Below are positions 1 through 8,388 of a DNA stretch of 35,068 nucleotides, one piece after another; position 1 is the stretch's first letter; every line of letters starts with the position of its first letter. The stretch comes from a bacterium BMS3Bbin10 (GTDB taxonomy: Bacteria; Pseudomonadota; Alphaproteobacteria; Rhizobiales; Methyloligellaceae). The DNA lies in contig BDTT01000122.1 of the NCBI GenBank assembly GCA_002897995.1, positions 1-35,068 on the forward strand, written 5' to 3'. Under the pieces are notes generated by a model, which saw only the letters and a program-made list of their open reading frames with translations, was not told where the DNA came from and did no database searches. The position numbers and the translations under genes were made by a program.

Positions 1-7
1 ATGGCGA

Positions 8-760
8 TCAGTTCCCCCGGCCCTGCGGCCGCGACCGGACGGCATTCGTTATGACCGCTCTGGCGGCGGCCATGTGGAGACAGAACCAGAAACCGATGCC
101 GAGAAATTTGAGCCCGTCATCGAGCAGAATCCCGATGCGCGGATTGGCACCGAGCCAGGCCGAGACAGCTCCCAGATCGTGGTCCGCCAGAATGTCGACC
201 GACACACTCGCGCCCAGCATTGCGATCGCCATCGCCAGCAGCAGGGGCGAGGCCATCAGAACCACCCGCCAGGACAGGGCGATATAGGCCGCGGCAATCA
301 GACCGTAGAGCGCGTAGGTCATCGGCTGCGTGAACCCGATAAGCGGGAGCACGCTTTCATGCAGCATGAACAGATCGTCCATTGCGAGCCATGCCGAGAA
401 AGCGGCAGCCATTGCAAGGGCTAGAATCTCATACCGCCGGCATGACAGGCCTGCCGCCGTCAGCGCCGCGAAACCGGTGATCGAGGCGGCCGCCCACCAA
501 AGCAGAATACCGAGGTTCGAAATCAGTCCGTCATAGACATGGCAGCATCCCGGATACTCCTCGGCCACGGCGATGGTGTCGCGGAACAGACGCTCCAGCG
601 GCACCGAGGTCTGGAGGCCGGCCGCGGCCAGAACCAGGAGCTGACCTGCTATGATCGCGTAGTAAACGCCGAAACCACCCGGATTTTCGCGGTTTCGCAC
701 GAAAAACAACCGCCAGACATGGCGGAGACCGCGAGGGTCCGGATTCATGACGAGTGACAT
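8..760 (-). CDS. Integral membrane protein of unknown function
   Basis: A protein of about 250 residues with five or six hydrophobic segments, so probably inner-membrane. I do not recognise a named family. Two acidic patches stand out: MDDLFMLHE in the middle, and LLDDGLKFLGIGFW near the C-terminus. Both lie at membrane-segment edges, which could suggest metal or cofactor binding, but that is inference. The frame stays open upstream to a GTG at 829. I prefer the ATG at 760 because the upstream part is not hydrophobic and looks non-coding; an ATG at 748 is also possible, and no start has a strong ribosome site. It lies downstream of the phosphonate operon on the same strand, 162 bases after the aldehyde dehydrogenase stop, so a functional link is uncertain. 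The reading frame ends at the very edge of the window. Confidence 0.6.
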   Translation of the reverse strand: MSLVMNPDPRGLRHVWRLFFVRNRENPGGFGVYYAIIAGQLLVLAAAGLQTSVPLERLFRDTIAVAEEYPGCCHVYDGLISNLGILLWWAAASITGFAALTAAGLSCRRYEILALAMAAAFSAWLAMDDLFMLHESVLPLIGFTQPMTYALYGLIAAAYIALSWRVVLMASPLLLAMAIAMLGASVSVDILADHDLGAVSAWLGANPRIGILLDDGLKFLGIGFWFCLHMAAARAVITNAVRSRPQGRGN

Positions 761-922
761 GGGAATAGCCTGCGTCTTTGGGATTAACATTAGACAAATG
801 AGGCAAGTTTCATGCCGCGCCGGGGGCATGGCCTTCTTTTGTTCCAGATTGAGACATGCGCAAGCGGGCGCGGCCCCTGTTTCCGGGGGTCACTCACTTC
901 GCATTATGGAACGCAGACGTAT

Positions 923-2380
923 CTACCAGCGCATGTTGACATTCTTCAGCCGGGTGTAGCTCAGCAGTTCCTCCAGGGTTTCCTCCCTGCCGATGCCGCT
1001 CTGCTTCCAGCCGCCATAGGGCGCGCCAAGATAGCGTCCGCTTGAGTTGACCCAGACATAGCCCGCTTCCACCTGTTCGACAGTACGCATCGCCGCGCTG
1101 TAATCATTGGTCACTATGGAAGCGGTAAGCCCGTACATCACGCCGTTGGCGATTTCGATCATTTCGTCGAAGCTCGACCATGTCATGATCGACATGACGG
1201 GTCCGAATATCTCTTCGCTGCCAATGCGCATTTGCGGCGTCACGCCGTCGAACACCGCGGGCTCGACGAAGAAACCTCCTTTGAGGTCCGGGTCGTCGGG
1301 CGGGCCGCCGCCGGTGAGCAGTTTGGCGCCGTCCTCGCCGCCATAGCCGATATACCGCATCACCCTGTCAAATTGCTGCTGCGAGACGATGGGTCCCATT
1401 TCCGCTCCTGGCGCCCACGGAACCCCGATGGGGATGGCGGACACGGCCTTGACGAGTTCATCCCTCACCTGTTCATGCAGCGAGGCATGCACCAGCACCC
1501 GCGAGGTCGATGAGCAGGACTGCCCCTGACGGTTCATGTTCATCGCCTTGACGGCCGCGAGGGCCGCCTTCTTCGGGTCGGCGTCGGGGAAAATGATGAT
1601 CGGGTTCTTGCCGCCGAGCTCAAGCGTGACCTCTTTCAGCCCTTCGGCCGCCTCGCGCGCGATAATGCGCCCGGTTTCGGCCGAGCCGACGAATCCGATC
1701 CGGTGCACGTGCCTGTGGCGCACCATCGCCGACCCGGTCTTGCCGTCGCCGGTGACGATATTCACCACGCCGGGCGGGAAGATGTCTTCGCACAGCTCGC
1801 CAAGCCTCAGGCTGGAAAGCGGCGCCTGCTCGGGCCCCTTGATGACAACCGTATTGCCCGCGGCGAGCGCCGAAGCGGCCTTCTCGGCGGCGAAGCGGAA
1901 CGGGTGGTTGAACGGGTTGATCTTGGCGACAACGCCATAGGGCTGGCGCAGGGTGAGATTGAGATGTCCCGGCTCGCGCGACATGGTCTCGCCCTTGATC
2001 TCGGTGACCAGGCCGGCGAAATAGCGGTAGGTGTCGGAGGTCCAGGTCATGTCGCCGCGCATGCCCGAAATGGCGTTGCCGCTGTCGACCGCGTCCATCA
2101 GCGCCAGATGATCGGCATGTTCGTCGATCGCGTCGGCCAGGCGGACAAGATACTCCGCGCGGGAGCTCGCCGGCAGCGCCGCCCAGGCCGGGAACGCTTC
2201 GCGGGCCGCGCCGACCGCCGCATCGACATCCGCCTCATCGGCGAGCGGAACCTCGCCCAGAACATCGCCGTTGGACGGATTGATGGAGGTGATGGTCCCG
2301 CCGGAACCGGCATCCACCCACTCACCGCCGATGAACAAACCCCTCGGCTCAAAACCGAGGTCCGGTGTCTTTATTGTCAT
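923..2380 (-). CDS. phnY: Aldehyde dehydrogenase, probable phosphonoacetaldehyde dehydrogenase
   Basis: A 485-residue NAD(P)-dependent aldehyde dehydrogenase, predicted cytosolic. Visible family residues are the oxyanion Asn158 in PFNHP, the nucleotide loop FVGSAETG near 230-237, the general base Glu254 in LELGG and the nucleophile Cys289 in GQSCSST. Length and motifs fit the PhnY class, which oxidises phosphonoacetaldehyde to phosphonoacetate, the substrate of PhnA. The specific assignment rests mainly on context: it is the third gene of the phnA operon, 16 bases after the alcohol dehydrogenase stop. An AGGA sequence lies 8 bases before the ATG. Sequence alone cannot exclude another aldehyde substrate such as a betaine-type aldehyde. 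Confidence 0.8.
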   Translation of the reverse strand: MTIKTPDLGFEPRGLFIGGEWVDAGSGGTITSINPSNGDVLGEVPLADEADVDAAVGAAREAFPAWAALPASSRAEYLVRLADAIDEHADHLALMDAVDSGNAISGMRGDMTWTSDTYRYFAGLVTEIKGETMSREPGHLNLTLRQPYGVVAKINPFNHPFRFAAEKAASALAAGNTVVIKGPEQAPLSSLRLGELCEDIFPPGVVNIVTGDGKTGSAMVRHRHVHRIGFVGSAETGRIIAREAAEGLKEVTLELGGKNPIIIFPDADPKKAALAAVKAMNMNRQGQSCSSTSRVLVHASLHEQVRDELVKAVSAIPIGVPWAPGAEMGPIVSQQQFDRVMRYIGYGGEDGAKLLTGGGPPDDPDLKGGFFVEPAVFDGVTPQMRIGSEEIFGPVMSIMTWSSFDEMIEIANGVMYGLTASIVTNDYSAAMRTVEQVEAGYVWVNSSGRYLGAPYGGWKQSGIGREETLEELLSYTRLKNVNMRW

Positions 2381-2396
2381 GATTTGTGTCCTGTTT

Positions 2397-3494
2397 TTAT
2401 GGGATGACCGCCGCGCGCAGCACCGTGCGTTCGGACGCCCGCCTGAACGCCTCGTTCAGATCGTCGAGCCTGAAGGTTGAATCGACGATGTCCCTGAACG
2501 GAAAACGCTCCCGGTTGGCGACGACGAAATCCAGAGCCTGGATCAGGTGCCGCGGGTGATAGTTGTGGATGCCCCGCAGGGTGATCCATTTTTTCACGAA
2601 CATATTGGCGTCGAGGGTGACATCGGCGTCGGGAGTCACAATCCCGCCCAGCGTATAGCGCCCGCCAATGCGCAGCATCTTCAGCCCCGCCGTCACCACA
2701 TCGGGAACGCCGCAAACCTCGATCACCGCATCGACGCCGTCGGGGGGAGCAAGCGCGCGCACTTCGTCAACGACCTCATCCTCGCCGCGGCCCGAAATAT
2801 CGACAACGACATCCGCGCCGAATTTTTTCGCCGCTTCAAGGCGGTCCCCGACAGAGTCGAGACCGATGACCAGACGCGCGCCGCGGGTCTTGGCCATGGC
2901 GCATCCGTAAAGCCCCAGCAGTCCCAGACCCTGGATGGCGACGATATCGCCCATCTGGATCTCGCTCGCCTCGACCACCGAAATCATGGTCGCGACGCCG
3001 CAATTCAGCGGTGTGGCTTCCTCATCGCTCAATTCATCGGGAAGTTTCAGGATGCCGGTTCCCGGCACCACGTAGCAATATTCCGCAAACCCGCCAAGAA
3101 AGTGGGGGTCCTCTTCCACCAGATCGTGGCCGTATTTCCTGATGCCGTTCGATTTCTGGGGCATGTCATGAACGTCGCCGTAATAGGACGCGCCGTGGTG
3201 AAAAAACTCCGTCCACGTAATCCGGTCCCCGACGGCCAGCGGCCCGCCGCGCATGTCGAGGGTCACGTCTTCCCCGAGCTGGTCGATGACGCCGATTATC
3301 TCGTGGCCCAGAATGCCGGGGCAGGGGTTGGGGCGCCGGCCCTCCCACGAATGGATATCGGACCGGCAGATCGTGGACATGGAAATACGCACCAGCACCT
3401 CATCGCGGCGCACATCCCGCAAGGGATAGTTGCGGATGACGAATGGCGTGTTGGGCGCATCGTAAACTGCTGCACGTGCGGTACGTTTTGACAC
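2397..3494 (-). CDS. Zinc-dependent alcohol dehydrogenase associated with phosphonate catabolism (HpnZ-like)
   Basis: A 365-residue medium-chain dehydrogenase. The catalytic zinc ligands appear to be Cys43, the His64-Glu65 pair in GHE, and Cys165. The Rossmann motif GLGLLG spans 189-194, and an acidic Asp213 follows, which favours NAD over NADP. The usual four-cysteine structural zinc loop is absent: residues 95-115 contain no cysteine. A clade of zinc alcohol dehydrogenases repeatedly found in phosphonate operons (proposed name HpnZ) is the best family match from memory; no substrate is established for it. It lies between phnA (22 bases upstream) and the aldehyde dehydrogenase, so it could supply phosphonoacetaldehyde from a hydroxy-phosphonate. 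The start is a GTG with AGGG a few bases upstream. Confidence 0.8.
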   Translation of the reverse strand: MSKRTARAAVYDAPNTPFVIRNYPLRDVRRDEVLVRISMSTICRSDIHSWEGRRPNPCPGILGHEIIGVIDQLGEDVTLDMRGGPLAVGDRITWTEFFHHGASYYGDVHDMPQKSNGIRKYGHDLVEEDPHFLGGFAEYCYVVPGTGILKLPDELSDEEATPLNCGVATMISVVEASEIQMGDIVAIQGLGLLGLYGCAMAKTRGARLVIGLDSVGDRLEAAKKFGADVVVDISGRGEDEVVDEVRALAPPDGVDAVIEVCGVPDVVTAGLKMLRIGGRYTLGGIVTPDADVTLDANMFVKKWITLRGIHNYHPRHLIQALDFVVANRERFPFRDIVDSTFRLDDLNEAFRRASERTVLRAAVIP

Positions 3495-3516
3495 GAGACC
3501 CTAAGCTCCTGACCGA

Positions 3517-4773
3517 TCAAGCGGTGCCGTTGATGGCGTAGTCGAAGATCTGATAGTTTTTCAGCTGCTCTGATTTCGCGCGTGCAAGATATTCGGGGTT
3601 CAGCGGGCGGCTGATGACGAACGGCACATCGCGCTCCGAAATCCCGCCATGGGTGCGCAGGCGCGCGCCATTCAAACCGGCGATATCGTGATCGTCGCGG
3701 CCCATTCCAACGCAGTGGTTTTCACCGGAAATCACCACCACATCGGCTTCCACATCAACCGGGAGATCGAACCGGGATGCCGCCTCCTCGCGCGGCAGCG
3801 CTTCTTCAATGCCGGGAATGGGGCGAATGAAGTCGATGGCTTCGCGCGCCGTCACGCCGTCGAAACAATGCACCCGGACAAAGCCGCCCAGCGCCCCGTG
3901 ATGACCGACAAAGGCATCCGTTATCGGGCAGATGACTTTTGTCCTGCCGGCCCCGAAACGCTCATCGAGTAAATCCTGGAGGTAGATGATGTTGTAACTG
4001 CCGCCAGCGTCGCACTTGTCCTTCATGCCGTGATCGGCAACCAGGCCGACAATGGCCCCAAGTTCCTCCAGCCGTGCGAAACGCTCGTCCAGCGCCTTGT
4101 AGAATTCCAGCGCCTTGGGATGTTCGGGCGCATATTTGTGCTGCACATAATCGGTCAGGGACAGATACAGGAGCCCGGGCTTGTCGTCCTGCTCCATAAA
4201 CCTGATGCCCGCATCGAGTACGAACAGCGAGAGTTCCTCCGAATACATGTCCGGCAGCGGCTGCCCGACAAAACCGAGGGCGTCCTCGATGCCGTTTTCC
4301 TCCAGGGTCGTCCTGTCCGCGTGCTGGGAGGAAAAGCAGACATTGCCGTTGGCGACATCAAGGTCCTTGCCAAGCTGCTTGCGCAGCTTGTCCTTGGCGG
4401 TCACCACCAGCGTCTTCACCCCCGCTTTCGATATCACGTCGAAGATCGTGCGCGAGCGCATCAGCTCCGGCCCGGTCATCACCACCGCTTTTCCGGTTTC
4501 GGGATCGAGGTAGAAATTTCCCGATATGCCGTGCACTTTGGGAGGACTCCCCGTGGCGATCGAAATATTGTTCGGACAGGTAAAACTCGGGATCACGCAA
4601 TGCGCGGGCGCATCGAACCCCTCTTTCATAAAACGCTCGATGGTCGGAATAACACCGGCCCTGGCCGCCGCCTCGAAATATTCCGGATCGCTTCCGTCGA
4701 TACAGACGACGGCAACCGGGCGGGCGGGAATTCTGTATCTCACCCCATTCAGCTCAGGTTCGTTCGCGGCCAT
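3517..4773 (-). CDS. phnA: Phosphonoacetate hydrolase
   Basis: A 418-residue alkaline-phosphatase-superfamily enzyme that cleaves the C-P bond of phosphonoacetate to acetate and phosphate using two metal ions. The expected metal and nucleophile residues are present: Asp26 in CIDGSD, nucleophile Thr65 in SFTCPNN, Asp208 and His212 in TDYVQHK, Asp247-His248 in ADHG, and His375 in THGG. Spacing matches the characterised Sinorhizobium PhnA to within a few residues. It is the first gene of a leftward operon and is divergent from a LysR-type gene, as expected for a substrate-induced, phosphate-independent phosphonate pathway. No C-P lyase genes are in view. Identification is firm; substrate range is not shown by sequence. 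Confidence 0.93.
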   Translation of the reverse strand: MAANEPELNGVRYRIPARPVAVVCIDGSDPEYFEAAARAGVIPTIERFMKEGFDAPAHCVIPSFTCPNNISIATGSPPKVHGISGNFYLDPETGKAVVMTGPELMRSRTIFDVISKAGVKTLVVTAKDKLRKQLGKDLDVANGNVCFSSQHADRTTLEENGIEDALGFVGQPLPDMYSEELSLFVLDAGIRFMEQDDKPGLLYLSLTDYVQHKYAPEHPKALEFYKALDERFARLEELGAIVGLVADHGMKDKCDAGGSYNIIYLQDLLDERFGAGRTKVICPITDAFVGHHGALGGFVRVHCFDGVTAREAIDFIRPIPGIEEALPREEAASRFDLPVDVEADVVVISGENHCVGMGRDDHDIAGLNGARLRTHGGISERDVPFVISRPLNPEYLARAKSEQLKNYQIFDYAINGTA

Positions 4774-4892
4774 TGATCAGCACCCTTGTTCGCTTCAAGC
4801 GATTAGGCTTGAGGGAAGTCTTTTGAGAAAACTAGCATTATCTCTATTATCTGGTAAAATTGGAAAAGGGCAGTAATTCATCGATTTGGTCA
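4774..4892. promoter_or_regulatory. Divergent promoter region between phnA and the LysR-type regulator
   Basis: This 119-base AT-rich stretch separates two divergent genes, the classic position for LysR-type control. ATTATCT occurs twice at a 9-base spacing (4837-4843 and 4846-4852), followed by TGGTAAAAT. Repeats at this spacing would lie nearly on one DNA face. I infer a regulator site, but no experimentally known motif for this regulator is available to compare. Confidence 0.45.
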
Positions 4893-5789
4893 ATGTATCA
4901 GAAATGGCTTGAAGCCTTTCATTTCGTAGCGACCGAGGGCAGCTTCACCGGCGCGGCGCGCAAGCTGAATGTCGGGCAACCGACGATCTCCACCCATGTC
5001 AGCAATCTTGAGGGGCGATTTGGCGTTGAGCTGTTTCACCGCAAGGGCCGGACCATACGCCTGACCCCCGCCGGACAGATGCTCTACGACATCACCCATG
5101 ATCTTTACGGGCACGAGCAGGAAGCCATCGCCTTTCTGAATACGGTGAAAAATCTCGAATTCGGGGAAATAAAATTCAGTGCGGTCGGTCCCTATGACGT
5201 GATGGAGCTTCTGGCCGCGCTGCGTGAGCGCCGTCCGGGAATCAAATGTACCGTGCGCCTTGCCGTGATCGATGAAGTGCTTGAGGACCTTGAGGGATTT
5301 AACGCCGACATCGGCATCGTCGGCCGCGACTGCGCGAGCGAGACCATTCACTCGGTTTTTTACAACCGGCACAAAATCTTCGTCGTCGTGAACCGCGCGC
5401 ACCGCCTGACCGCGCGGCAATCCATACGAATGAAGGAGCTGGCCGGCGAGCCCATGATCATGCGCATGGCGAGCTCGACCACCCAGGAAGCATTCGACAA
5501 TGCGGCGGCGGCGGCGGGCGTTGCGGTCGAGCCGGCCTTTGAAATCGAGAGCCGGGAAGGCCTGCGCGAGGCAATCGTTCGCGGCCTGGGTATCGGAGTG
5601 ATCTCGGAAACGGAATTCGCGCCCCATCCCGAACTTCACGCGCTGGCGGTGTCCGACGCGCAAATGTATACGCGCGCCTATATCGCCTGTCTGAAAGCAC
5701 GCCGCAACAGGCCGTTGATCCGAGAATTCCTCGCCCTCGCCCAATCCCTCGTGGACAAGCGGGCGCTCATGGACAAGCCGGGACATTAG
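4893..5789 (+). CDS. LysR-type transcriptional regulator, probable PhnR
   Basis: A 298-residue LysR-type regulator. The N-terminal winged HTH covers roughly residues 5-60 and includes SFTGAARKLNVGQPTISTHVSNLE; the remainder is a periplasmic-binding-like effector domain. I chose the ATG at 4893, which gives the usual MYQKWLEAF type of LysR start. A TTG at 4860 would add 11 unlike residues. It is transcribed away from phnA and towards the transporter operon. In Pseudomonas fluorescens phosphonoacetate use, a LysR protein (PhnR) activates phnA. By position this gene probably does the same with a phosphonate or phosphonoacetate inducer; the effector is inferred. Its stop codon lies inside a long inverted repeat shared with the convergent phnE2 end. 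Confidence 0.85.
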   Translation: MYQKWLEAFHFVATEGSFTGAARKLNVGQPTISTHVSNLEGRFGVELFHRKGRTIRLTPAGQMLYDITHDLYGHEQEAIAFLNTVKNLEFGEIKFSAVGPYDVMELLAALRERRPGIKCTVRLAVIDEVLEDLEGFNADIGIVGRDCASETIHSVFYNRHKIFVVVNRAHRLTARQSIRMKELAGEPMIMRMASSTTQEAFDNAAAAAGVAVEPAFEIESREGLREAIVRGLGIGVISETEFAPHPELHALAVSDAQMYTRAYIACLKARRNRPLIREFLALAQSLVDKRALMDKPGH

Positions 5790-5833
5790 AGCAACTTCCG
5801 GCCATACGGGACCGTTTGATGGAAGTTGCTCTA
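5787..5833. terminator. Inverted repeat between convergent LysR and phnE2 genes
   Basis: Perfect 13-bp arms lie at 5787-5799 and 5821-5833 with a 21-base loop. The left arm begins in the TAG stop of the LysR gene, and the right arm ends 16 bases before the phnE2 stop. There is no clear T-run on either strand, so it may be a bidirectional transcript end or a dispersed palindrome rather than a textbook intrinsic terminator. Confidence 0.55.
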
Positions 5834-5849
5834 GCTGCGAAGAAACACT

Positions 5850-6701
5850 CTATTTCGCCTTTGCCACCCGCGCGCGCGCCCAGGCGGAAACGGCTTCGGA
5901 CACCAGCACCAGAAGGATAATCGAAACCAGGATGGCGGAGACACGGGTGGTCTCGATCTGAAGCACGTTGCGCTTGAGATACCAGCCCATGCCGCCCGCG
6001 CCGAAGAAGCCCACCACGGTCGCCGCCCTGAAGGCGACATCCCAGGTGTAGATGCCGATGCCGGTAAAGGCGACCCGCACCTGCGGAAACACGCCATAGA
6101 CCATGACGGCGAGTTCGCTTGCGCCCGTCGAGCGGATGGCCTCGACCGGCCCCATGTCGATGGCCTCGATTTCCTCGGCGAAAAGTTTGCCCGCGAAGCC
6201 GATGCAGAACATGGTCAGCGCCAATACGCCGGCCATCATTCCAAAGCCGAGGATGGTGACAAACAAAATCGCCCAGATGGTTTCATGGACCGCGCGCGTG
6301 CACATGGCGACGAACCGGGCGAAGGGATACACGAAGCGCCGGCTCGGCGTCATGTTGTAGGACCCGAACCAGCCGAGCGGTATCGCCGCGGCCATGCCGA
6401 ACAAAGCCCCGAGATAGGCCATCTGGATGGTGTCGAAGACGGAGCTCAGATAGTCCGGCTCGGTGACATATTCCATTTCCGGCGGATAGTAGCGGTCGGT
6501 AATCAATGTCCCGACCCGGCCGAACATATTGAAGAACCGCTCAAGGGGAATGTTCAGATAGACGATCGAATAGCTGAGGAAAAGCAGCGCCGCCATGAGC
6601 CCGGCCCACTTGTAGAGCGATTCGGGAAATTTGAACCGCCGCCATTCGCGCGGCGCGGGTTTGGGTTCGGTGCGGGCTTGCGCGGTGGTGCGGGAGACCA
6701 T
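5850..6701 (-). CDS. phnE: Phosphonate ABC transporter permease, second PhnE subunit
   Basis: A 283-residue inner-membrane permease with about six hydrophobic segments. A soluble Arg/Pro-rich N-terminus of about 30 residues precedes the first segment. The cytoplasmic coupling (EAA) loop is visible as EAIDMGPVEAIRSTGAS, followed by the VFPQV turn typical of PhnE. It begins 2 bases after the stop of the other PhnE gene, so the two permeases are translationally close and probably form a heterodimer served by PhnC and PhnD. It is the last gene of the leftward phnD-phnC-phnE1-phnE2 operon. The transported phosphonate cannot be read from sequence. Confidence 0.88.
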   Translation of the reverse strand: MVSRTTAQARTEPKPAPREWRRFKFPESLYKWAGLMAALLFLSYSIVYLNIPLERFFNMFGRVGTLITDRYYPPEMEYVTEPDYLSSVFDTIQMAYLGALFGMAAAIPLGWFGSYNMTPSRRFVYPFARFVAMCTRAVHETIWAILFVTILGFGMMAGVLALTMFCIGFAGKLFAEEIEAIDMGPVEAIRSTGASELAVMVYGVFPQVRVAFTGIGIYTWDVAFRAATVVGFFGAGGMGWYLKRNVLQIETTRVSAILVSIILLVLVSEAVSAWARARVAKAK

Positions 6702-6703
6702 GG

Positions 6704-7525
6704 CTAAATAATCGCCTTTCGCACGTAATAGGATACGATCTCGCCAAACAGGATGAGAGCCAGAATGGCGAGGATGACGGTCGTCACACCGGGAAAATTA
6801 AAGGTGTTGAGCTGGCGGAAAAAAACCAGGCCAAGTCCGCCCGCGCCAACGAGGCCGAGAATCGAGGACCGGCGGATGTTGATCTCCCACTCGAAGATCA
6901 CCACCCCGACAATCACGGGGAGCACCTGCGGCAGGATAGCGTAAATAAAGACCTGAAAATCGCTCCCCCCCACGGCGCGGATGGCTTCGACCGGATTCGG
7001 GTCGAGGTCTTCAATGGCTTCGGCCGACATTTTGGCGATGAAGCCCACCGAGCGAATAGCAAGGGCCAGAACGCCCGCGAGCGCTCCCAGACCCACCGCG
7101 GCAACGAAAAACAGCCCCCATACGATTTCATGAATTGAACGGCTCAGCGTCATCATCAGCCGCGCCAGCGGATATGTTACCGGCGTAAAGGGAGTAATGT
7201 TGAGGGCGCCGAACCAGATCGCCGGCACGCAAACCACGACGCCCAGCAGCGTTCCAAGCGTCGCCACCATGATGGTTTCAATGGCCGGTTCCAGGAGGTT
7301 CGGCAAAAGGCCCCAATCCACTCCCAAAAACTCCGCGGCCGATGCCAGCACATTCGCCACCGACCCCAGCCGCGCCCAGTCGGTATCATCGATGATGGTC
7401 GTCTTGATGCTGAAAACAGCCATCGCGATCACGGCGGCATAGATGATCGAGCGGCCGAACTTGGCTTTTGTGCGCGCCGCGAGGATGCGGTCGACATTGC
7501 GGGCCGTCGTCGAGGCGGAGGCCAT
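6704..7525 (-). CDS. phnE: Phosphonate ABC transporter permease, first PhnE subunit
   Basis: A 273-residue inner-membrane permease homologous to its downstream neighbour. It shows the coupling-loop motif EAIEDLDPNPVEAIRAVGGS and the ILPQVLP turn. Its ATG overlaps the TAA stop of phnC by one base (TAATG), which indicates translational coupling and fixes the start. Together with the second PhnE it would form the membrane channel of a PhnCDEE importer. Two adjacent PhnE genes are common in alphaproteobacterial phosphonate transporters. Confidence 0.9.
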   Translation of the reverse strand: MASASTTARNVDRILAARTKAKFGRSIIYAAVIAMAVFSIKTTIIDDTDWARLGSVANVLASAAEFLGVDWGLLPNLLEPAIETIMVATLGTLLGVVVCVPAIWFGALNITPFTPVTYPLARLMMTLSRSIHEIVWGLFFVAAVGLGALAGVLALAIRSVGFIAKMSAEAIEDLDPNPVEAIRAVGGSDFQVFIYAILPQVLPVIVGVVIFEWEINIRRSSILGLVGAGGLGLVFFRQLNTFNFPGVTTVILAILALILFGEIVSYYVRKAII

Positions 7526-8277
7526 TACAGGACCTCCATCGCGTAGATTTCATCCAGCTTCTTGGAGTTCATCTTCGAGGTCGGGCCGTCGAACATCTTG
7601 ACGCCGTCCTGCAGCCCGATGATCTTGTTGCAGAACTCCAGGGCGAGCTGGACGTCGTGAATGTTGCACAGGATCGGCACCTTGTATTCCGCGGCGATTT
7701 CGATAATGAGCGCCATGACCTCGCGAGAGATTTTCGGATCGAGGCTCGAGGTCGGCTCGTCCAGCAGCAGCAGCTTTGGATTCTGCATCAGCGCGCGGGC
7801 GATACCGACGCGCTGGCGTTGCCCGCCCGAGAGCTGGTCCGCGCGCTTGTCCACGTGATCCGACAAGCCGACCCGGTCCAGAACCGAAAGGGCGCTGCCG
7901 ATATCCTCCTTGGAGAAGAGGCGAAACAGAGCTGTGAAATTGCTCACATAGCCAAGCCTGCCCGACAGCACATTGTCCATCACCGACATACGGTCCACCA
8001 GATTGAATTCCTGGAAGATCATGCCGATGTCGCGGCGCAGTCTGCGAAGTTTGCGCGAGTTCAGCGAAAGGACGTCGGTGCCGTAGAGGGTGATTTTTCC
8101 GGAAATTGGCTCGACCAGCCGGTTGATGCACCGGATCAGGGTCGATTTTCCGGCCCCGCTCGGACCGATGATCGCAAAGAAATCGTCAGCTTCCACGTCG
8201 AAGCTGATGCCCTTGAGAATTTCAGGACCGGACGCGGAGTAGCGGACCCTGAGATCTCTTACTGAAAGAATGGACAT
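7525..8277 (-). CDS. phnC: Phosphonate ABC transporter ATP-binding protein
   Basis: A 250-residue ABC ATPase, peripheral on the inner membrane. The canonical elements are in order: Walker A GPSGAGKST at 38-46, Q-loop Gln89, signature LSGGQ at 149-153, Walker B LLLLDE at 169-174 and the switch His207. The family match to PhnC comes from overall sequence and from its place between a PhnD-type binding protein and two PhnE permeases. It follows phnD after a 111-base gap that carries a strong hairpin, so its expression may be lower than that of phnD. Confidence 0.93.
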   Translation of the reverse strand: MSILSVRDLRVRYSASGPEILKGISFDVEADDFFAIIGPSGAGKSTLIRCINRLVEPISGKITLYGTDVLSLNSRKLRRLRRDIGMIFQEFNLVDRMSVMDNVLSGRLGYVSNFTALFRLFSKEDIGSALSVLDRVGLSDHVDKRADQLSGGQRQRVGIARALMQNPKLLLLDEPTSSLDPKISREVMALIIEIAAEYKVPILCNIHDVQLALEFCNKIIGLQDGVKMFDGPTSKMNSKKLDEIYAMEVL

Positions 8278-8315
8278 GCGCCCCCGTATTCCCGATCCCG
8301 GATCAGGATTTTTTG

Positions 8316-8344
8316 GGAGAGGCGGGCATGTCGCCCGCCTCTCC
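8316..8344 (-). promoter_or_regulatory. Intercistronic hairpin between phnD and phnC
   Basis: Perfect 12-bp arms (8316-8327 and 8333-8344) enclose a 5-base loop. In the leftward transcript the hairpin is followed by C and a run of A rather than U, so it is not a standard terminator. A second small hairpin with GCCGGC arms lies nearby at about 8359-8376. Such structures between a binding-protein gene and its transporter genes often stabilise the upstream message or reduce downstream expression; that role is inferred here. Confidence 0.6.
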
Positions 8345-8388
8345 GGTCATTAAAGGAGCCGGCTTGCGTGCCGGCAAGAAAATCCGCG

